A DNA stretch of 34,347 nucleotides from Deltaproteobacteria bacterium (lineage in GTDB: Bacteria > Myxococcota_A > Polyangia > Polyangiales > JADJMO01), in assembly GCA_025363655.1 (NCBI GenBank), contig JANYDK010000031.1, forward strand, positions 1 to 34,347, written 5' to 3'. The notes beneath the pieces are model-generated. The model worked only from the letters and a program-made list of their open reading frames with translations. It ran no database searches and had not been told where the DNA came from. The position numbers and the translations under genes were made by a program. Of the stretch, positions 8,492 through 17,749 are shown piece after piece (the stretch's first letter is position 1; every line of letters starts with the position of its first letter).

Positions 8492-8550
8492 GACAAGGTC
8501 TCCGCACAAAGTTGGCCCCGCCCGCGTAGGTGCGCTGTGGTCGCGCCGCG

Positions 8551-9039
8551 ATGACCCAACTCCAAGCGCAAAGGCCCGCCGTCCTTCACCCCGCCCTGCG
8601 TTCGATCCCCACGCAGCCGATTCCGCTGATCGAGGTCGACCTTCGCGCGATACCAGTGCTCGTCGCCAACGCGCCTTCGGTGCGCGGTTCGGTCGAAGCG
8701 CTGCTCACCTTCCACATCGACGGCTCACGCACGCTCACCGAGCTTGCCCCACTCGCCGGGCTCACCGCGCGCGAGGTGCTGCACGTGGTCGCCGGCATGG
8801 TCACCGACGGCCTCGTGCTCATGACCGCGCGTCCCTCGTCGATCCCGGCGCCTTCGCCGCGGCTGATCGCGACGCCCCTTCCGCACCAGGCCTTCATCGA
8901 TTTTGCCGACGTGCTCGAAGAGGTGGAGCTGAATGCGCCGGGGGCCACCACGCCGACGCAACATCGAGCGGCGCCTGCTTCGCAGACACGCGTGACGCTG
9001 CCTGTTTCGACGCCGAAGGTGACGACGGACGGGGAGTGA
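8551..9039 (+). CDS. Small protein with PqqD-like winged-helix region
   Basis: This 162-residue protein starts at ATG 8551 (MTQLQAQRPAV); a GTG at 8530 is an alternative. A central segment of about 60 residues contains GSVEALLTFHIDGSRTLTEL followed by LTAREVLHVVAGMVTDGLVL. This is the helix-turn-helix plus beta-wing pattern of PqqD-like or other small winged-helix domains, where a hydrophobic helix is followed by dG-T-EL and a closing GLV strand. The remaining C-terminus is Pro/Ala/Thr-rich and probably disordered. There is no signal peptide. It stands alone, 59 bases after the M29-like gene and 38 bases before a lipoprotein gene. The function is unknown. Confidence 0.6.
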   Translation: MTQLQAQRPAVLHPALRSIPTQPIPLIEVDLRAIPVLVANAPSVRGSVEALLTFHIDGSRTLTELAPLAGLTAREVLHVVAGMVTDGLVLMTARPSSIPAPSPRLIATPLPHQAFIDFADVLEEVELNAPGATTPTQHRAAPASQTRVTLPVSTPKVTTDGE

Positions 9040-9077
9040 TTGCAGCAAGCAGCGACACGGGCGAAAGGGGAGGAGCC

Positions 9078-9737
9078 ATGACGAACCCCCTCTCCCAGCT
9101 CGCCCTTGCTGCCCTCAGCCTCTCCCTCGGCGCCTCTTCCCTCGCCTGCAGCAGCAGCTCCGGAAGCTCGACGACCGACGCTGCGTCGAGCGATGGCAAC
9201 GTCAGCGACACCGGCTCGTCCGGCGACACGACCGTCACGCCGCCGGGCGACAGCGGCCCGCGCTCCGACGCCGACAATCCGCCGCCGAGCGAGGCGGCCT
9301 GCGCCGATTACTGCGCGATGATGGACAAGAGCTGCACGGGAGCCAACGCGCAGTACGAAGACGTCGATTGCAACATTCTCTGCACGAAGCTCGCTGCGTG
9401 GCCGACCGGAGCTGCCGGCGCGACTTCGGGTAACACGCTCGCGTGTCGCGTCACCTACGCGAAAGCTGCTGCCTCCGATCCAGCGAAGAACTGCGGCCCA
9501 GCCGGCAAATTCGGCGCCGGCATCTGCGGCGGGCGCTGCGAAGGCTTCTGCCGCCTCTCGGCGCGCAACTGCACCGGCAAGAACCAGATCTACACCGACG
9601 ACGCGGCCTGCATGGCGACCTGCAACGGGTGGCCGACCGACAAGCAGGAGTGCAGCATCTACCACTTGGGCTTGGCGGGAGAAGATCCGGTGACGCACTG
9701 CCCGCACGGCAGCCCGACGAGCCACGCCTGCGGTTGA
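9078..9737 (+). CDS. Cys-rich secreted lipoprotein
   Basis: The 219-residue product starts at an ATG preceded by a strong ribosome-binding site (AGGGGAGGAG). Its signal peptide ends in SLACSSSSGS, a lipobox giving a lipid-modified Cys at about residue 24. A Ser/Thr/Asp/Gly/Pro linker to about residue 72 follows. The mature domain holds two similar Cys-rich units: CADYCAMMDKSCTGANAQY...CNILC and CEGFCRLSARNCTGKNQIY...CMATC. This is an internal duplication of a small disulphide-bonded domain, common among outer-surface lipoproteins of myxobacteria. No enzyme motif is present. It converges with the minus-strand gene ending at 9757. Confidence 0.85.
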   Translation: MTNPLSQLALAALSLSLGASSLACSSSSGSSTTDAASSDGNVSDTGSSGDTTVTPPGDSGPRSDADNPPPSEAACADYCAMMDKSCTGANAQYEDVDCNILCTKLAAWPTGAAGATSGNTLACRVTYAKAAASDPAKNCGPAGKFGAGICGGRCEGFCRLSARNCTGKNQIYTDDAACMATCNGWPTDKQECSIYHLGLAGEDPVTHCPHGSPTSHACG

Positions 9738-9756
9738 AGAACGAACGAGACGCGTC

Positions 9757-10299
9757 TCAGGCGACGACGGAGATCCACACCTCGTCGATGGAGCCGCTCC
9801 CGATCTGCACCCAGAGCGAGCCACCGCGGCATTTGCTGGTGGTGCCACCGTCGGCGGGGGGATCGTCCACGCAGTCGCCGAGGAGCTTCTTCACGTCCTC
9901 GAAGCCCATCGTGCGAAGGATGGTGGCCGTGCCCACGCGAACGTCGGAAGGGCTATATTTCAGGGACGTTTCGATGCGCGAGGCCTTGCCGGCGGCGTCG
10001 TAATAGACGTTGTACGGGATCGTCATTCCGCTGTACTTGGGGTGCACTTTCAGGAGCCCGAGCTTCTCGACGTCATCCTTCGGGGTGCCGAGCTTCAGCG
10101 GACCGAGCGACGTGTGCAGCACCAGCTCGACGGCCGAAGGATCGACCGCGCTCGGCTTCGGAGTCGCCGTCACGGTCGCTGTCACGTTGGCAGTGGGCCG
10201 TTGCTCTTTCGTCTCGTCTTTCGTCTCGTTTTTGCACGCGAATTGGCACGCGACGACGAGGAGACCCCCGATGGCGATCGACAGACGAGTCGTGCTCAT
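9757..10299 (-). CDS. Putative lipoprotein, unknown function
   Basis: The start chosen, ATG at 10299, gives 180 residues; ATG 10305 and GTG 10317 are in frame. The signal peptide MSTTRLSIAIGGLLVVACQ has a lipobox (VVAC), followed by a charged Lys/Glu/Thr-rich linker. The mature part (SLGPLKLGTPKDDVEKLGLL) looks like a small alpha/beta domain of the type where LGxxxxDV precedes a helix; the region around YNVYYDAAGKASRIETSL reads as a beta hairpin. No family is recognised. The gene begins about 31 bases after the stop of the biotin carboxylase gene on the same strand, so it may be the last gene of that operon. Confidence 0.7.
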   Translation of the reverse strand: MSTTRLSIAIGGLLVVACQFACKNETKDETKEQRPTANVTATVTATPKPSAVDPSAVELVLHTSLGPLKLGTPKDDVEKLGLLKVHPKYSGMTIPYNVYYDAAGKASRIETSLKYSPSDVRVGTATILRTMGFEDVKKLLGDCVDDPPADGGTTSKCRGGSLWVQIGSGSIDEVWISVVA

Positions 10300-10330
10300 T
10301 CCCATTCGACGCACCACCGACGCGAACGAT

Positions 10331-13288
10331 CTATCCGAGAATTCCGGCCAAAAGAGCCTTCGTGGCTTCGCGTCTGCGTGACGCGACGACCTTCGGATCT
10401 TCCTCGACGTGCTTTTCGTCGGGCGTGATCGCGAAGAGCGGCTGCCCTTTGCGCACCACCGTGCCCTCGCCCCCGGTGACCAAGATTTGATCGACGCGAC
10501 CGGAGAAGGGCGCCAGCACCTTGTTGAACATCTTCATCACTTCGAGGACGTAGAGCGGCTGGCCCTTCTGGAAGTGCATGCCGACGCTGACGAACGGGGG
10601 CTTGTCGGGGGCCTCTTGCGCGTAATACATGCCGCCGGAGACGGCGACGATCTCGCCCACCTTGGTCGCCGGCGGCGGCACCAGCACGCGTCGCATGCGC
10701 GCTTGCAGGGCAGGATCGTGAAGACGCTCGGGGATGGTGACGGTCAGATCTTCTTCGACCTTCAAGTCGTAGAAGCCGGTGCGCACGCCGATCAGCGGGA
10801 AGATGCCGAGCACCTCGAGCCCGCATTGGAAGCCGGCGTGGGCTGCGCGAACGTTGTTCCAGGTCGGCTCGTCGAAGCCGTCGGGAGCCTTCTTCTTCTC
10901 GTCACGCAGCAGCGCGTCGAGCTCGAGCCACGGCCGCTTCCCGAGCCGAGCTTCGAGCTTCCCGTAGAAGCCACGCGCGGTCTCGATGAGGTGGTGATCG
11001 TGATCCCAGATCACGTGCGCGGCCGGACGATCTTCGCGAAAGTCCATGTCGAGCAGGTGGTAGGTGTCGACGAGGACGTCGATTGGATTCTTCGTCCAGA
11101 CGACGCGCCCGCCTTCGACGACGAAGCTGTCTTTCTCGGCCGAAAGCCACGCCGAGAGAAAGTGCGGCTCGGCGAAGATGAGCTGGAAGGGGCGCTCGAG
11201 GAGGGTCTCTTTGCGTGCGATCGCCTCGCGCGTGCCGGCGAGCGCCGCCTTCAGCGCTTCGGGGCTCGCCGACGTGTTCGCCTTCAGCTTGGCCTCGTGG
11301 TGCTTCGCGACCTCGGCGAACGCGTGGTGCACGTCGACGTTGGCCGACTCTTCGGCGAGGAGCCCGACGGCGGCGAGGTAGGGAAGCACGAAGCGCGTCG
11401 TCGGCTTGGCGTAGACGTTGCGCTCGAGGAACCAATGCACGAGCCCGTAATGGAACTGCAGGTTGGTCGCGAGATCGACGCCGCGAATCTGCGTGCGTCG
11501 CAGCACCTCGGCGAGATGGAAGTACGACCCGTGACGATCTTCGCCGACGGTGACGAGGAGCGCGATGTTGCTGTCGTAGGCTCCTGCGAGGCGGTAGTGC
11601 ATGAAGAGACCGGTGTCCGGGTTCTTCATGCTGATGCCCTGATCGTCGCGAATTTCCCCTTCGATCGCGCTGGTCCAGCTGACGATCGACCCGCCCGCGT
11701 GCGGCGCGAGTGAACGATCGGTGGCGTTGAGACGCGCCTCGACGGCGGCCGGCTCGCGGAGCACGCGGTCGGGCTTCGGCAGTCGCTGACCGTGGCGCGC
11801 GATCAGCGCCATGCACTCGACGAGCGAGGTGACGTCGAACGAATCCGACGGTTCGGCCGGATTGCGGAAGCGGAGCGCGTAGCAGAGCTCCGAGACGCGG
11901 TGCTCGACCTGGATGCGCGTGTTGACTTCCATGAAGTAGTGACGATCGCCGTCGACGATGCACTCGAAGGTCGAGGCAGAGTCGAGCCCGACCGCGAGGC
12001 CGAAGCGCTCGGCCTCCTCTTCCATCTTCCGCAGCGTCTCGAGATCGCTCTCCAGCGCGCCTGCTTCCACGGTATTTCCAGCGTTTCGCGCGCGCAGCGC
12101 CGCGGTCATCAGCCCCTCGCGGGTGACCGACACCTCGAGCAGCTTCTGCTCGTGCATCTGCAGCGAGCAGTCGCGACCACCCATGGTGATGCACCAGTGG
12201 CCGTTGCCGACGAGCTGGATCTCGTTGTGCCGCGTCTGCTCGATGTTGAGCTCGAGGAGCACGTTCTTGTTGTCACCGACGCCGGTCGCCTTCACCTCGG
12301 CGAGCACCTCGCGCAGCTTCTCGGCGGCGACGCTCGCAGCCTCTTCCGCGCGTGCGACGCGCTCGCCTGCAGGAACGTCGGTCCGGATGCCGTCGAGGAG
12401 GCGCTGTCCTTTGCCGCCACCGCCGCCGATCGCCTTGATGCGCACACGTCGCCCCGGATTGTCGGACAAGAGGCGCGACGCCTCGCGCGTCACCTGCGCG
12501 CCGATCTCGTCGATGGAGACGAGGTCGATGCCGGCGGCGTACGACGCGTACAAGATCGACTCGGCGACCGCCGAGAGGTCACCCTCGTAGGAGACGCCCT
12601 CGAGACCATGCTCGTGCGCGATCGCGCGCAACGCCGGCAGGTCTTTCGCCTTGCCGAGGAGCGTGCGCGTGCTGACGTCGTTGACGCCGGGGGTGACGCT
12701 GACGTTCTGCGCGAGGGCAGTGCGCTTGGCCTCGTCCTTCTTGCCGGCGGCGCGCTGCACCCGTGAGCAGGGGCCCATGAAGATGAGGCCGGACTTCTCG
12801 ATTTCATGCACGAAATCGGCGTCCTCCGCCATGAATCCATAACCAGCGAATATGTAGTGGTAGCCGTTCTGTTTGGCGATCGCGATGATCTCGGCGACGC
12901 GCTCTTCGCGCTCTTCTTTGTTCGCACCGCTGTAGTCCTTCACGCGGTGCACGCGCGAAGGATGAATGGCGCGGAGCTCGGGGGCGAGCGCGAGCGTGTA
13001 GACGATCGAGTCTTTCTCGGAGAGGAGAATGCCGTAGCTGGCGAGGCCCATCTGCTCGAAGACGTCCATCGCCTCCTTGCGGATGGGACCGCGGCAGACG
13101 ATGAGCACCCGCATGTCCTCGCAGAGGTAGCTGCGCGCCCACGCCGAGCCCGAGCGTGCGAGCTTGCGATCGCGATACGTGCGCGGGTTGCGGAGGTAGT
13201 GATCGACGTGCGGCGAGACGCCGTTGGTCACCGCGCTCTGGGCGTTGGCGGCGCGGGGAAAACCAGAGGGAATCGACGGAGTGGCCAT
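10331..13288 (-). CDS. Biotin carboxylase / biotin carrier fusion, acyl-CoA carboxylase alpha-type
   Basis: The 985-residue protein carboxylates its own biotin with ATP and bicarbonate and hands the CO2 to a carboxyltransferase. The biotin carboxylase part (about 58-540) has the glycine-rich ATP loop KAIGGGGGKGQR, RHNEIQ, GRDCSLQMHEQK, MEVNTRIQVEH and VEARLN. These cover the known catalytic Lys, His, Glu, Asn, Arg and Gln positions. A long middle region of unclear fold follows (about 560-850). The carrier domain carries EVMKM, with the biotinyl Lys near 919. Ordinary acyl-CoA carboxylase alpha chains are about 660 residues, so this one is about 300 longer and diverged (GYGFMAED replaces GYGFLSEN). 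Its ATG shares one base with the TGA of the carboxyltransferase gene, indicating translational coupling. Confidence 0.9.
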   Translation of the reverse strand: MATPSIPSGFPRAANAQSAVTNGVSPHVDHYLRNPRTYRDRKLARSGSAWARSYLCEDMRVLIVCRGPIRKEAMDVFEQMGLASYGILLSEKDSIVYTLALAPELRAIHPSRVHRVKDYSGANKEEREERVAEIIAIAKQNGYHYIFAGYGFMAEDADFVHEIEKSGLIFMGPCSRVQRAAGKKDEAKRTALAQNVSVTPGVNDVSTRTLLGKAKDLPALRAIAHEHGLEGVSYEGDLSAVAESILYASYAAGIDLVSIDEIGAQVTREASRLLSDNPGRRVRIKAIGGGGGKGQRLLDGIRTDVPAGERVARAEEAASVAAEKLREVLAEVKATGVGDNKNVLLELNIEQTRHNEIQLVGNGHWCITMGGRDCSLQMHEQKLLEVSVTREGLMTAALRARNAGNTVEAGALESDLETLRKMEEEAERFGLAVGLDSASTFECIVDGDRHYFMEVNTRIQVEHRVSELCYALRFRNPAEPSDSFDVTSLVECMALIARHGQRLPKPDRVLREPAAVEARLNATDRSLAPHAGGSIVSWTSAIEGEIRDDQGISMKNPDTGLFMHYRLAGAYDSNIALLVTVGEDRHGSYFHLAEVLRRTQIRGVDLATNLQFHYGLVHWFLERNVYAKPTTRFVLPYLAAVGLLAEESANVDVHHAFAEVAKHHEAKLKANTSASPEALKAALAGTREAIARKETLLERPFQLIFAEPHFLSAWLSAEKDSFVVEGGRVVWTKNPIDVLVDTYHLLDMDFREDRPAAHVIWDHDHHLIETARGFYGKLEARLGKRPWLELDALLRDEKKKAPDGFDEPTWNNVRAAHAGFQCGLEVLGIFPLIGVRTGFYDLKVEEDLTVTIPERLHDPALQARMRRVLVPPPATKVGEIVAVSGGMYYAQEAPDKPPFVSVGMHFQKGQPLYVLEVMKMFNKVLAPFSGRVDQILVTGGEGTVVRKGQPLFAITPDEKHVEEDPKVVASRRREATKALLAGILG

Positions 13289-15012
13289 CAGTGGAACTCT
13301 CGCTGCACGCCGCTCATCGGCGACGGTTGGTAGTGACGCATCAGCCGCAAGAGGTTCTCGCCGAGCGCCTTGCGCAGCTCTTTGGGAAAGACGATCGACG
13401 AGATCGAACCGAGCGAGAGGGCCTCGCGCGGGTTCATCAGCTCACGCTCGTAGCGGGCGGTGAGCTCGGCCTCGCCCGACTTCACCCACGCCTTCACCTC
13501 GGCGTCGGCCTCCGCCTCGGCGTCGGACTCGCTCAGACCCTTGCCGAGCCGGTCCTTCTTTGCCGCCTCGGTGCGTGGCGCGATCGCCGCGCGCATCTTC
13601 CGGAGCTCGTCCTTGTAGACGAACTCCTTGCCCGCCGGCCCCATCACCGCGACGCGCGTCGAGGGCAGGGCGATGACGAGATCGCTCCCGGTCGCGTAGT
13701 TGTTGAACGCCGCATAGGCGCCGCCGAACGCGTTGCGGACGATGACGAGGATGCGCGGCGTGCGCACGTCGACGATCGCATCGAGCATCGCGCGCCCGGC
13801 CTGGACGATTCCGAGGGCCTCTTGCTCGCGACCCGGGAGGAAGCCGGTGGTGTCCTCCATGAAGACGAGCGGGATGTTGTAGACGTTGCAAAAGCGGATG
13901 AAACGCGCGTTTTTGTAGGCCGCGGCGATGTCGATTTGTCCGCTCGCGACCGCGCTGTTGTTGGCGACGAAGCCGACCACGTGCCCGCCGATGCGCCCGA
14001 AGGCGGTGACGGTGTTGCGCGCGCGCCCCGGCTGCACTTCGAAGTAGTCGCCGTGATCGCAGATCTGCTGAATGAGAAAGCTGACGTCGAAGGGCGTATT
14101 GAACCCGGCCGGCGAGGCGAACGCCTTGTGCAAAAGCGTGTCGATTTCGATGGTCGGCCTCCCGATCGGATCGCTCGTCGCTTGGAACGGCGCCAGCTCG
14201 CGGTTGTTGCTCGGGAGGTAGCTGAGCAGGCGCACCGACGTGCGGAGCGCGCCCACCTCGTCGGCGACGGTGAGATCGACGACGCCCGAGTTGCCGTGCA
14301 CCTTCGGTCCGCCGAGCTCTTCTGGCGTCACGTCCTCGCCGAGCACGCTCTTGACGACGCCCGGTCCGGTGAGACCGAAGAAGGTGCCTTCCGGTTGGAT
14401 GACGAAGCTGCCCTGACGCGGGAGATACGAGCCGCCGCCGGCGTTGAAGCCGAACATGCACATGATGCTGGGGACGACGCCGCTGATCTTGCGGAGCGCG
14501 GTGAAGGCCTCGGCATACCCATCGAGCCCACCGACGCCCGCGGGCACGTAGGCGCCGGCGCTGTCGTTGAGGCCGATCACCGGCATGCCTTTTTCGCCGG
14601 CCATTTTGAAGAGATTGGCGAGCTTCTTGCCGTTGGTCGCGTCCATCGAGCCGGCACGCACGGTGAAGTCGTGGCCGTAGAGCGCGACGTCGCGGTTGGC
14701 GATGCGGACGATCGCCGTGACCAGCGAGGCGCCGTCGAGGTTCGGTCCCCAGTTCTGGAAGAGGACCGTCGGCTCGTCGCTCGTGAGCACGCGAATGCGC
14801 TCCCACACCGTCATGCGACCCTTCGCGTGCTGCTTCGCGATCTGGGTGACGCCGGCGGCGTGGTAGGGGCGCGCACGCAGCGCTTCGGCGTCGGCGATGG
14901 CCTGCTCGTAGGCAGAGCGCGGCCTGGCTGCGACCTCGCGTGCGGCGTCGTGCGCGGCGAGCGGATCTTCGAGGGTAGGGGCGAGGGGCGGCGTGGGAGC
15001 GTTCTCTGACAT
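13288..15012 (-). CDS. Acyl-CoA carboxylase carboxyltransferase subunit (beta type)
   Basis: The 574-residue crotonase-fold carboxyltransferase transfers CO2 from biotin to an acyl-CoA. The N-terminal half contains [20 protein letters not shown] and the first oxyanion-hole region [14 protein letters not shown]. The C-terminal half has [18 protein letters not shown] and the second region [13 protein letters not shown]. Where the PccB/AccB family has a substrate-choosing residue after GGAY (Asp favours propionyl-CoA, Ile favours acetyl-CoA in Streptomyces enzymes), this protein has Ala, so the substrate cannot be predicted. The C-terminal region holds a charged insertion ([18 protein letters not shown]). 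The stop overlaps the start of the biotin carboxylase gene. A CoA-transferase gene lies 60 bases upstream on the same strand. Confidence 0.92.
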   Translation of the reverse strand: MSENAPTPPLAPTLEDPLAAHDAAREVAARPRSAYEQAIADAEALRARPYHAAGVTQIAKQHAKGRMTVWERIRVLTSDEPTVLFQNWGPNLDGASLVTAIVRIANRDVALYGHDFTVRAGSMDATNGKKLANLFKMAGEKGMPVIGLNDSAGAYVPAGVGGLDGYAEAFTALRKISGVVPSIMCMFGFNAGGGSYLPRQGSFVIQPEGTFFGLTGPGVVKSVLGEDVTPEELGGPKVHGNSGVVDLTVADEVGALRTSVRLLSYLPSNNRELAPFQATSDPIGRPTIEIDTLLHKAFASPAGFNTPFDVSFLIQQICDHGDYFEVQPGRARNTVTAFGRIGGHVVGFVANNSAVASGQIDIAAAYKNARFIRFCNVYNIPLVFMEDTTGFLPGREQEALGIVQAGRAMLDAIVDVRTPRILVIVRNAFGGAYAAFNNYATGSDLVIALPSTRVAVMGPAGKEFVYKDELRKMRAAIAPRTEAAKKDRLGKGLSESDAEAEADAEVKAWVKSGEAELTARYERELMNPREALSLGSISSIVFPKELRKALGENLLRLMRHYQPSPMSGVQREFH

Positions 15013-15072
15013 GACGTCTTTCGGTGTCGATATCCACGGATCCGCCGAAGGCGGGACGTTGGGTATGTGAAT

Positions 15073-16380
15073 TCAGTCGAAGACGAAGTGGCGCGTCTCG
15101 GCGAGCGAAGCGCGGAGCTCGCCGCGGAAGTCGGGGTGGGCGATGCCGATCAGCGCTTCTCCGCGCTGACGAAGGCCGAGGCCATGGAGGTTGACCGCGC
15201 CGTGCTCGGTGACGATCCAGTGCACGTGACCACGCGTGGTGACGACGCCAGCGCCGTGCTTGAGGGCCGCGGTGATGCGCGAGACTTTCCCGGAGGCGGC
15301 CGTCGACGGCAAGGCGATGATCGGCTTTCCGCCTTCGGAGAGCGCGGCGCCGCGGATGAAATCCATCTGTCCGCCGATGCCGCTGTAGATGCGATGCCCG
15401 ATCGAATCGGCGCAGACCTGCCCGGTGAGATCGATTTCGATCGCCGAGTTGACCGCCACCACCTTCGGGTTCTTCCGGATGAGCGCGGTGTCGTTGGTGC
15501 GATCGCAGGGGTGGAACTCGACGGCGTGGTTGTCGTCGACGAAGTCGAGGAGCATCTTCGAGCCGGCGACGAAGCTCGTCACCGTGCGCCCGCGGTGCAC
15601 CTTTTTCCGCTGATTCGTCACCACGCCGCTCTTCATGAGGTCGACGAGGAAGTCGGAGAACATCTCGGTGTGGACGCCGAGATCGTTCTTCTTCCCGAGC
15701 CGCGACAAGACCGCATTGGGGATGGCGCCGATGCCGAGCTGCAGCGTCGCGCCGTCCTCGACGAGGTCGGCGATGAGCTCGCCGATGCGCGCGTAGTCCG
15801 GCGTCTCCGGCTCCGGCTCCTGCGTCAGGAGCGGCCGATTCGTGTGGCAGTAGGCGCTGACGCGCGCGAAGGGAAAAGAGGAGGCGCCCGAGGTGCGCGG
15901 CATCTGCTCGTTGATCTCGGCGAGGACGACACGCGCCGACTCGACGGCCGCGAGGGCAGTGTCGACCGACGGGCCGAGCGTGCACATACCGTGGGCGTCG
16001 GGCGGCGAGAGCTGGACGATGGCGACGTCGAGCGGGATGCGCCGCGTCCGGAAGAGCCCGGGGATGTCCGAAAGAAAGACCGGGATGAAGTCGGCGCGCC
16101 CCTCTTCGATCGGCTTGCGCAGCGACGCGCCGGTGAACAGCGAGCGCGAGAAGAAGCGCCCGGCCTGCTCGGGCCGCGCGAAGGGCGCATCGCCGAGGAG
16201 GTGCAGGTGATAGAGCGAGACGTCACGCAGGCTCGACCTCGGGTCGGCCGCGAGCGCGTCGATCAGCGTCGTCGGCGTCGCGCACGCGCCATGGAGGAAG
16301 ACGTGATGTCCGCTCTCGACGAGCCTCACGACCTCGGCGGGGCTCTTCGCCCCTTTCGTCCAATCACGGAGAGGATGCAT
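15073..16380 (-). CDS. Acetyl-CoA hydrolase/CoA-transferase family protein
   Basis: The 435-residue enzyme belongs to the class of acetate- or 4-hydroxybutyrate:CoA transferases, which swap CoA between carboxylates through a glutamyl-CoA intermediate. The family landmarks are present in order: LHGACATPTTL near residue 29, LGIGAIPNAV (215-224), GVHTEMFSD (235-243) with Glu239 as the expected catalytic residue, and GIGGQMDFIRGA late in the protein. The start is the ATG at 16380. It is the first gene of a three-gene minus-strand unit with the carboxyltransferase and biotin carboxylase genes. That suggests it activates the acid that is then carboxylated. The acyl donor and acceptor cannot be inferred from the sequence. 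Confidence 0.92.
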   Translation of the reverse strand: MHPLRDWTKGAKSPAEVVRLVESGHHVFLHGACATPTTLIDALAADPRSSLRDVSLYHLHLLGDAPFARPEQAGRFFSRSLFTGASLRKPIEEGRADFIPVFLSDIPGLFRTRRIPLDVAIVQLSPPDAHGMCTLGPSVDTALAAVESARVVLAEINEQMPRTSGASSFPFARVSAYCHTNRPLLTQEPEPETPDYARIGELIADLVEDGATLQLGIGAIPNAVLSRLGKKNDLGVHTEMFSDFLVDLMKSGVVTNQRKKVHRGRTVTSFVAGSKMLLDFVDDNHAVEFHPCDRTNDTALIRKNPKVVAVNSAIEIDLTGQVCADSIGHRIYSGIGGQMDFIRGAALSEGGKPIIALPSTAASGKVSRITAALKHGAGVVTTRGHVHWIVTEHGAVNLHGLGLRQRGEALIGIAHPDFRGELRASLAETRHFVFD

Positions 16381-16508
16381 CGCAAGGGCCTCCGACGCGG
16401 CGGGCGGAGAGTTAGGCGATCTGCGTCCGCAGCGCTACGGCGCCACCGCTGCGAAATCGGCGACGCACCCGGGGATCTCGTCACCCGCGCGTAACCTCGC
16501 GCTCCTCC

Positions 16509-17117
16509 TCACCGATCGGCCTGTTTCACCCCCGGAAACAGCGATGCATAGCTTCCGTATCCTTCCGCCGCGAGCCGTTCTGCGGGGATGAAACGCAGCG
16601 CTGCCGAGTTCATGCAGTAGCGGAGCCCGGTCGGTTTCGGCCCGTCGTCGAAGACGTGCCCGAGGTGGGAGTCGGCGATCTTGCTGCGCACCTCCGTCCG
16701 CGGGTAGCCGAGCATGGTGTCGGTCTTCTCGACGAGCACGTCCTTGGCGAGCGGCGCATAGAAGCTCGGCCAGCCAGTGCCGGAGTCGTACTTCTCGTTC
16801 GACGAGAAGAGCGGCTCGCCTGAGACGATGTCCACGTAGAGGCCAGGCCCGTGCTCGTTCCAATATTCGTTCTCGAACGGCGGCTCGGTCCCTTCGTTCT
16901 GCGTGACGTCGTACTGCTCGGAGGTCAGCTCCTTCTTCCGCGCTTCGAGCTCGACTTTGCTCGTGAGCGGCTTCACGTGCGCGCTGGCGTGCGCGTTCGA
17001 GTCCACGCCCATCGATTTCGCGTCCTTCGACGAAGACGGCAGTGGCTCGCTGCGTCCTTCCCGGCACCCGACGACGAACGCGGCGATTCCCAGCGAGGCG
17101 AGCAGCATTCGCGACAT
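16509..17117 (-). CDS. msrB: Peptide-methionine (R)-S-oxide reductase, lipoprotein type
   Basis: The 202-residue MsrB has a lipoprotein signal peptide (lipobox FVVGC, lipid Cys18), so it should act at the cell envelope, repairing oxidised methionine in exported proteins. The catalytic core has [31 protein letters not shown] and [13 protein letters not shown], with catalytic Cys168. The four Cys of the zinc-binding subgroup are absent. The position that holds the recycling Cys in enzymes reading DSGCGWPSF is Thr here, so besides Cys18 only Cys168 exists. The start ATG 17117 is chosen because it opens the signal peptide; ATG 17108 would shorten it by 3 residues. The linker after Cys18 is Ser/Ala/Lys-rich. 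Confidence 0.92.
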   Translation of the reverse strand: MSRMLLASLGIAAFVVGCREGRSEPLPSSSKDAKSMGVDSNAHASAHVKPLTSKVELEARKKELTSEQYDVTQNEGTEPPFENEYWNEHGPGLYVDIVSGEPLFSSNEKYDSGTGWPSFYAPLAKDVLVEKTDTMLGYPRTEVRSKIADSHLGHVFDDGPKPTGLRYCMNSAALRFIPAERLAAEGYGSYASLFPGVKQADR

Positions 17118-17194
17118 GCACGTAGCTACGTCGGCCTTGCGGGGTTGGTTTCGCTTCGGCAACCGAGCGAAACGAGAAACTCGAATGACGACGC

Positions 17195-17749
17195 TCAGCG
17201 CGGCGCGACGATCGTGATCCTCGCCCCGGACGGAAGCTCCTCGTCGCGCGTCTCGTACGGCTCGTGCGTCGAGCGCTTCGCCTGCTCGGCAGCGAGCCGC
17301 GCATACCAGCGCACGAAGTCGGCCTCGGTGACGATTCCACGGAGATTGCCTGCCGCGTCGAGCACGGGGAGCGCCGGCGTACGCGTGCGGAGCATGTACT
17401 CGGCGGCCGTCTGTGCCGACGTGTGCGGCCGAACGACGGCAGCGTTCTCGACGATCGCGGTCCGAATCGGCTCGTGCCGCCGCGCTGCCCGCACCACGCC
17501 CTCGAGGTGCACGATGCCGAGGTACTCTCCCATCGCGTCGACGACGAAGAGGTGCCGAACGCGGTGCTCCCGCATCAGCGTGATCGCATCCACCGGCGAG
17601 ACCCCACACGGCACGCTCAACGGAGCCGACATCAGCTCGTCGACGGTAGTCTCCACCTGCGGCAGGTCGAGCAGCGCCGAGAGACCATAGGTGACGCTGC
17701 TGTGCAGGTGGCGAGAGGTGGAGGAGCGCATCGGCCTCGCACTCTGCAT
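17195..17749 (-). CDS. CBS-domain pair protein
   Basis: The 184-residue protein consists mainly of two CBS domains. The first (about 37-90) has [20 protein letters not shown] and ends [15 protein letters not shown]. The second (about 100-150) has [20 protein letters not shown] and ends [23 protein letters not shown] pairs bind adenine nucleotides or related ligands and regulate partner proteins; a stand-alone pair gives no hint of the partner. The N-terminal 35 residues are Ser-rich and have no signal sequence. It lies 77 bases upstream of msrB on the same strand and could be co-transcribed with it. Confidence 0.9.
   Translation of the reverse strand: MQSARPMRSSTSRHLHSSVTYGLSALLDLPQVETTVDELMSAPLSVPCGVSPVDAITLMREHRVRHLFVVDAMGEYLGIVHLEGVVRAARRHEPIRTAIVENAAVVRPHTSAQTAAEYMLRTRTPALPVLDAAGNLRGIVTEADFVRWYARLAAEQAKRSTHEPYETRDEELPSGARITIVAPR

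Noticed and set aside
9747-9758. 12-bp palindrome GAGACGCGTCTC between convergent lipoprotein genes, considered as a terminator
   Set aside because: The possible stem is only 4 bp with a 4-base loop and no T-run follows. It overlaps a stop codon and may be chance.
13442-15985. An 847-codon minus-strand frame overlapping the carboxyltransferase and CoA-transferase genes
   Set aside because: It is shifted against two well-recognised enzymes and gives an Arg-rich product with no motif.
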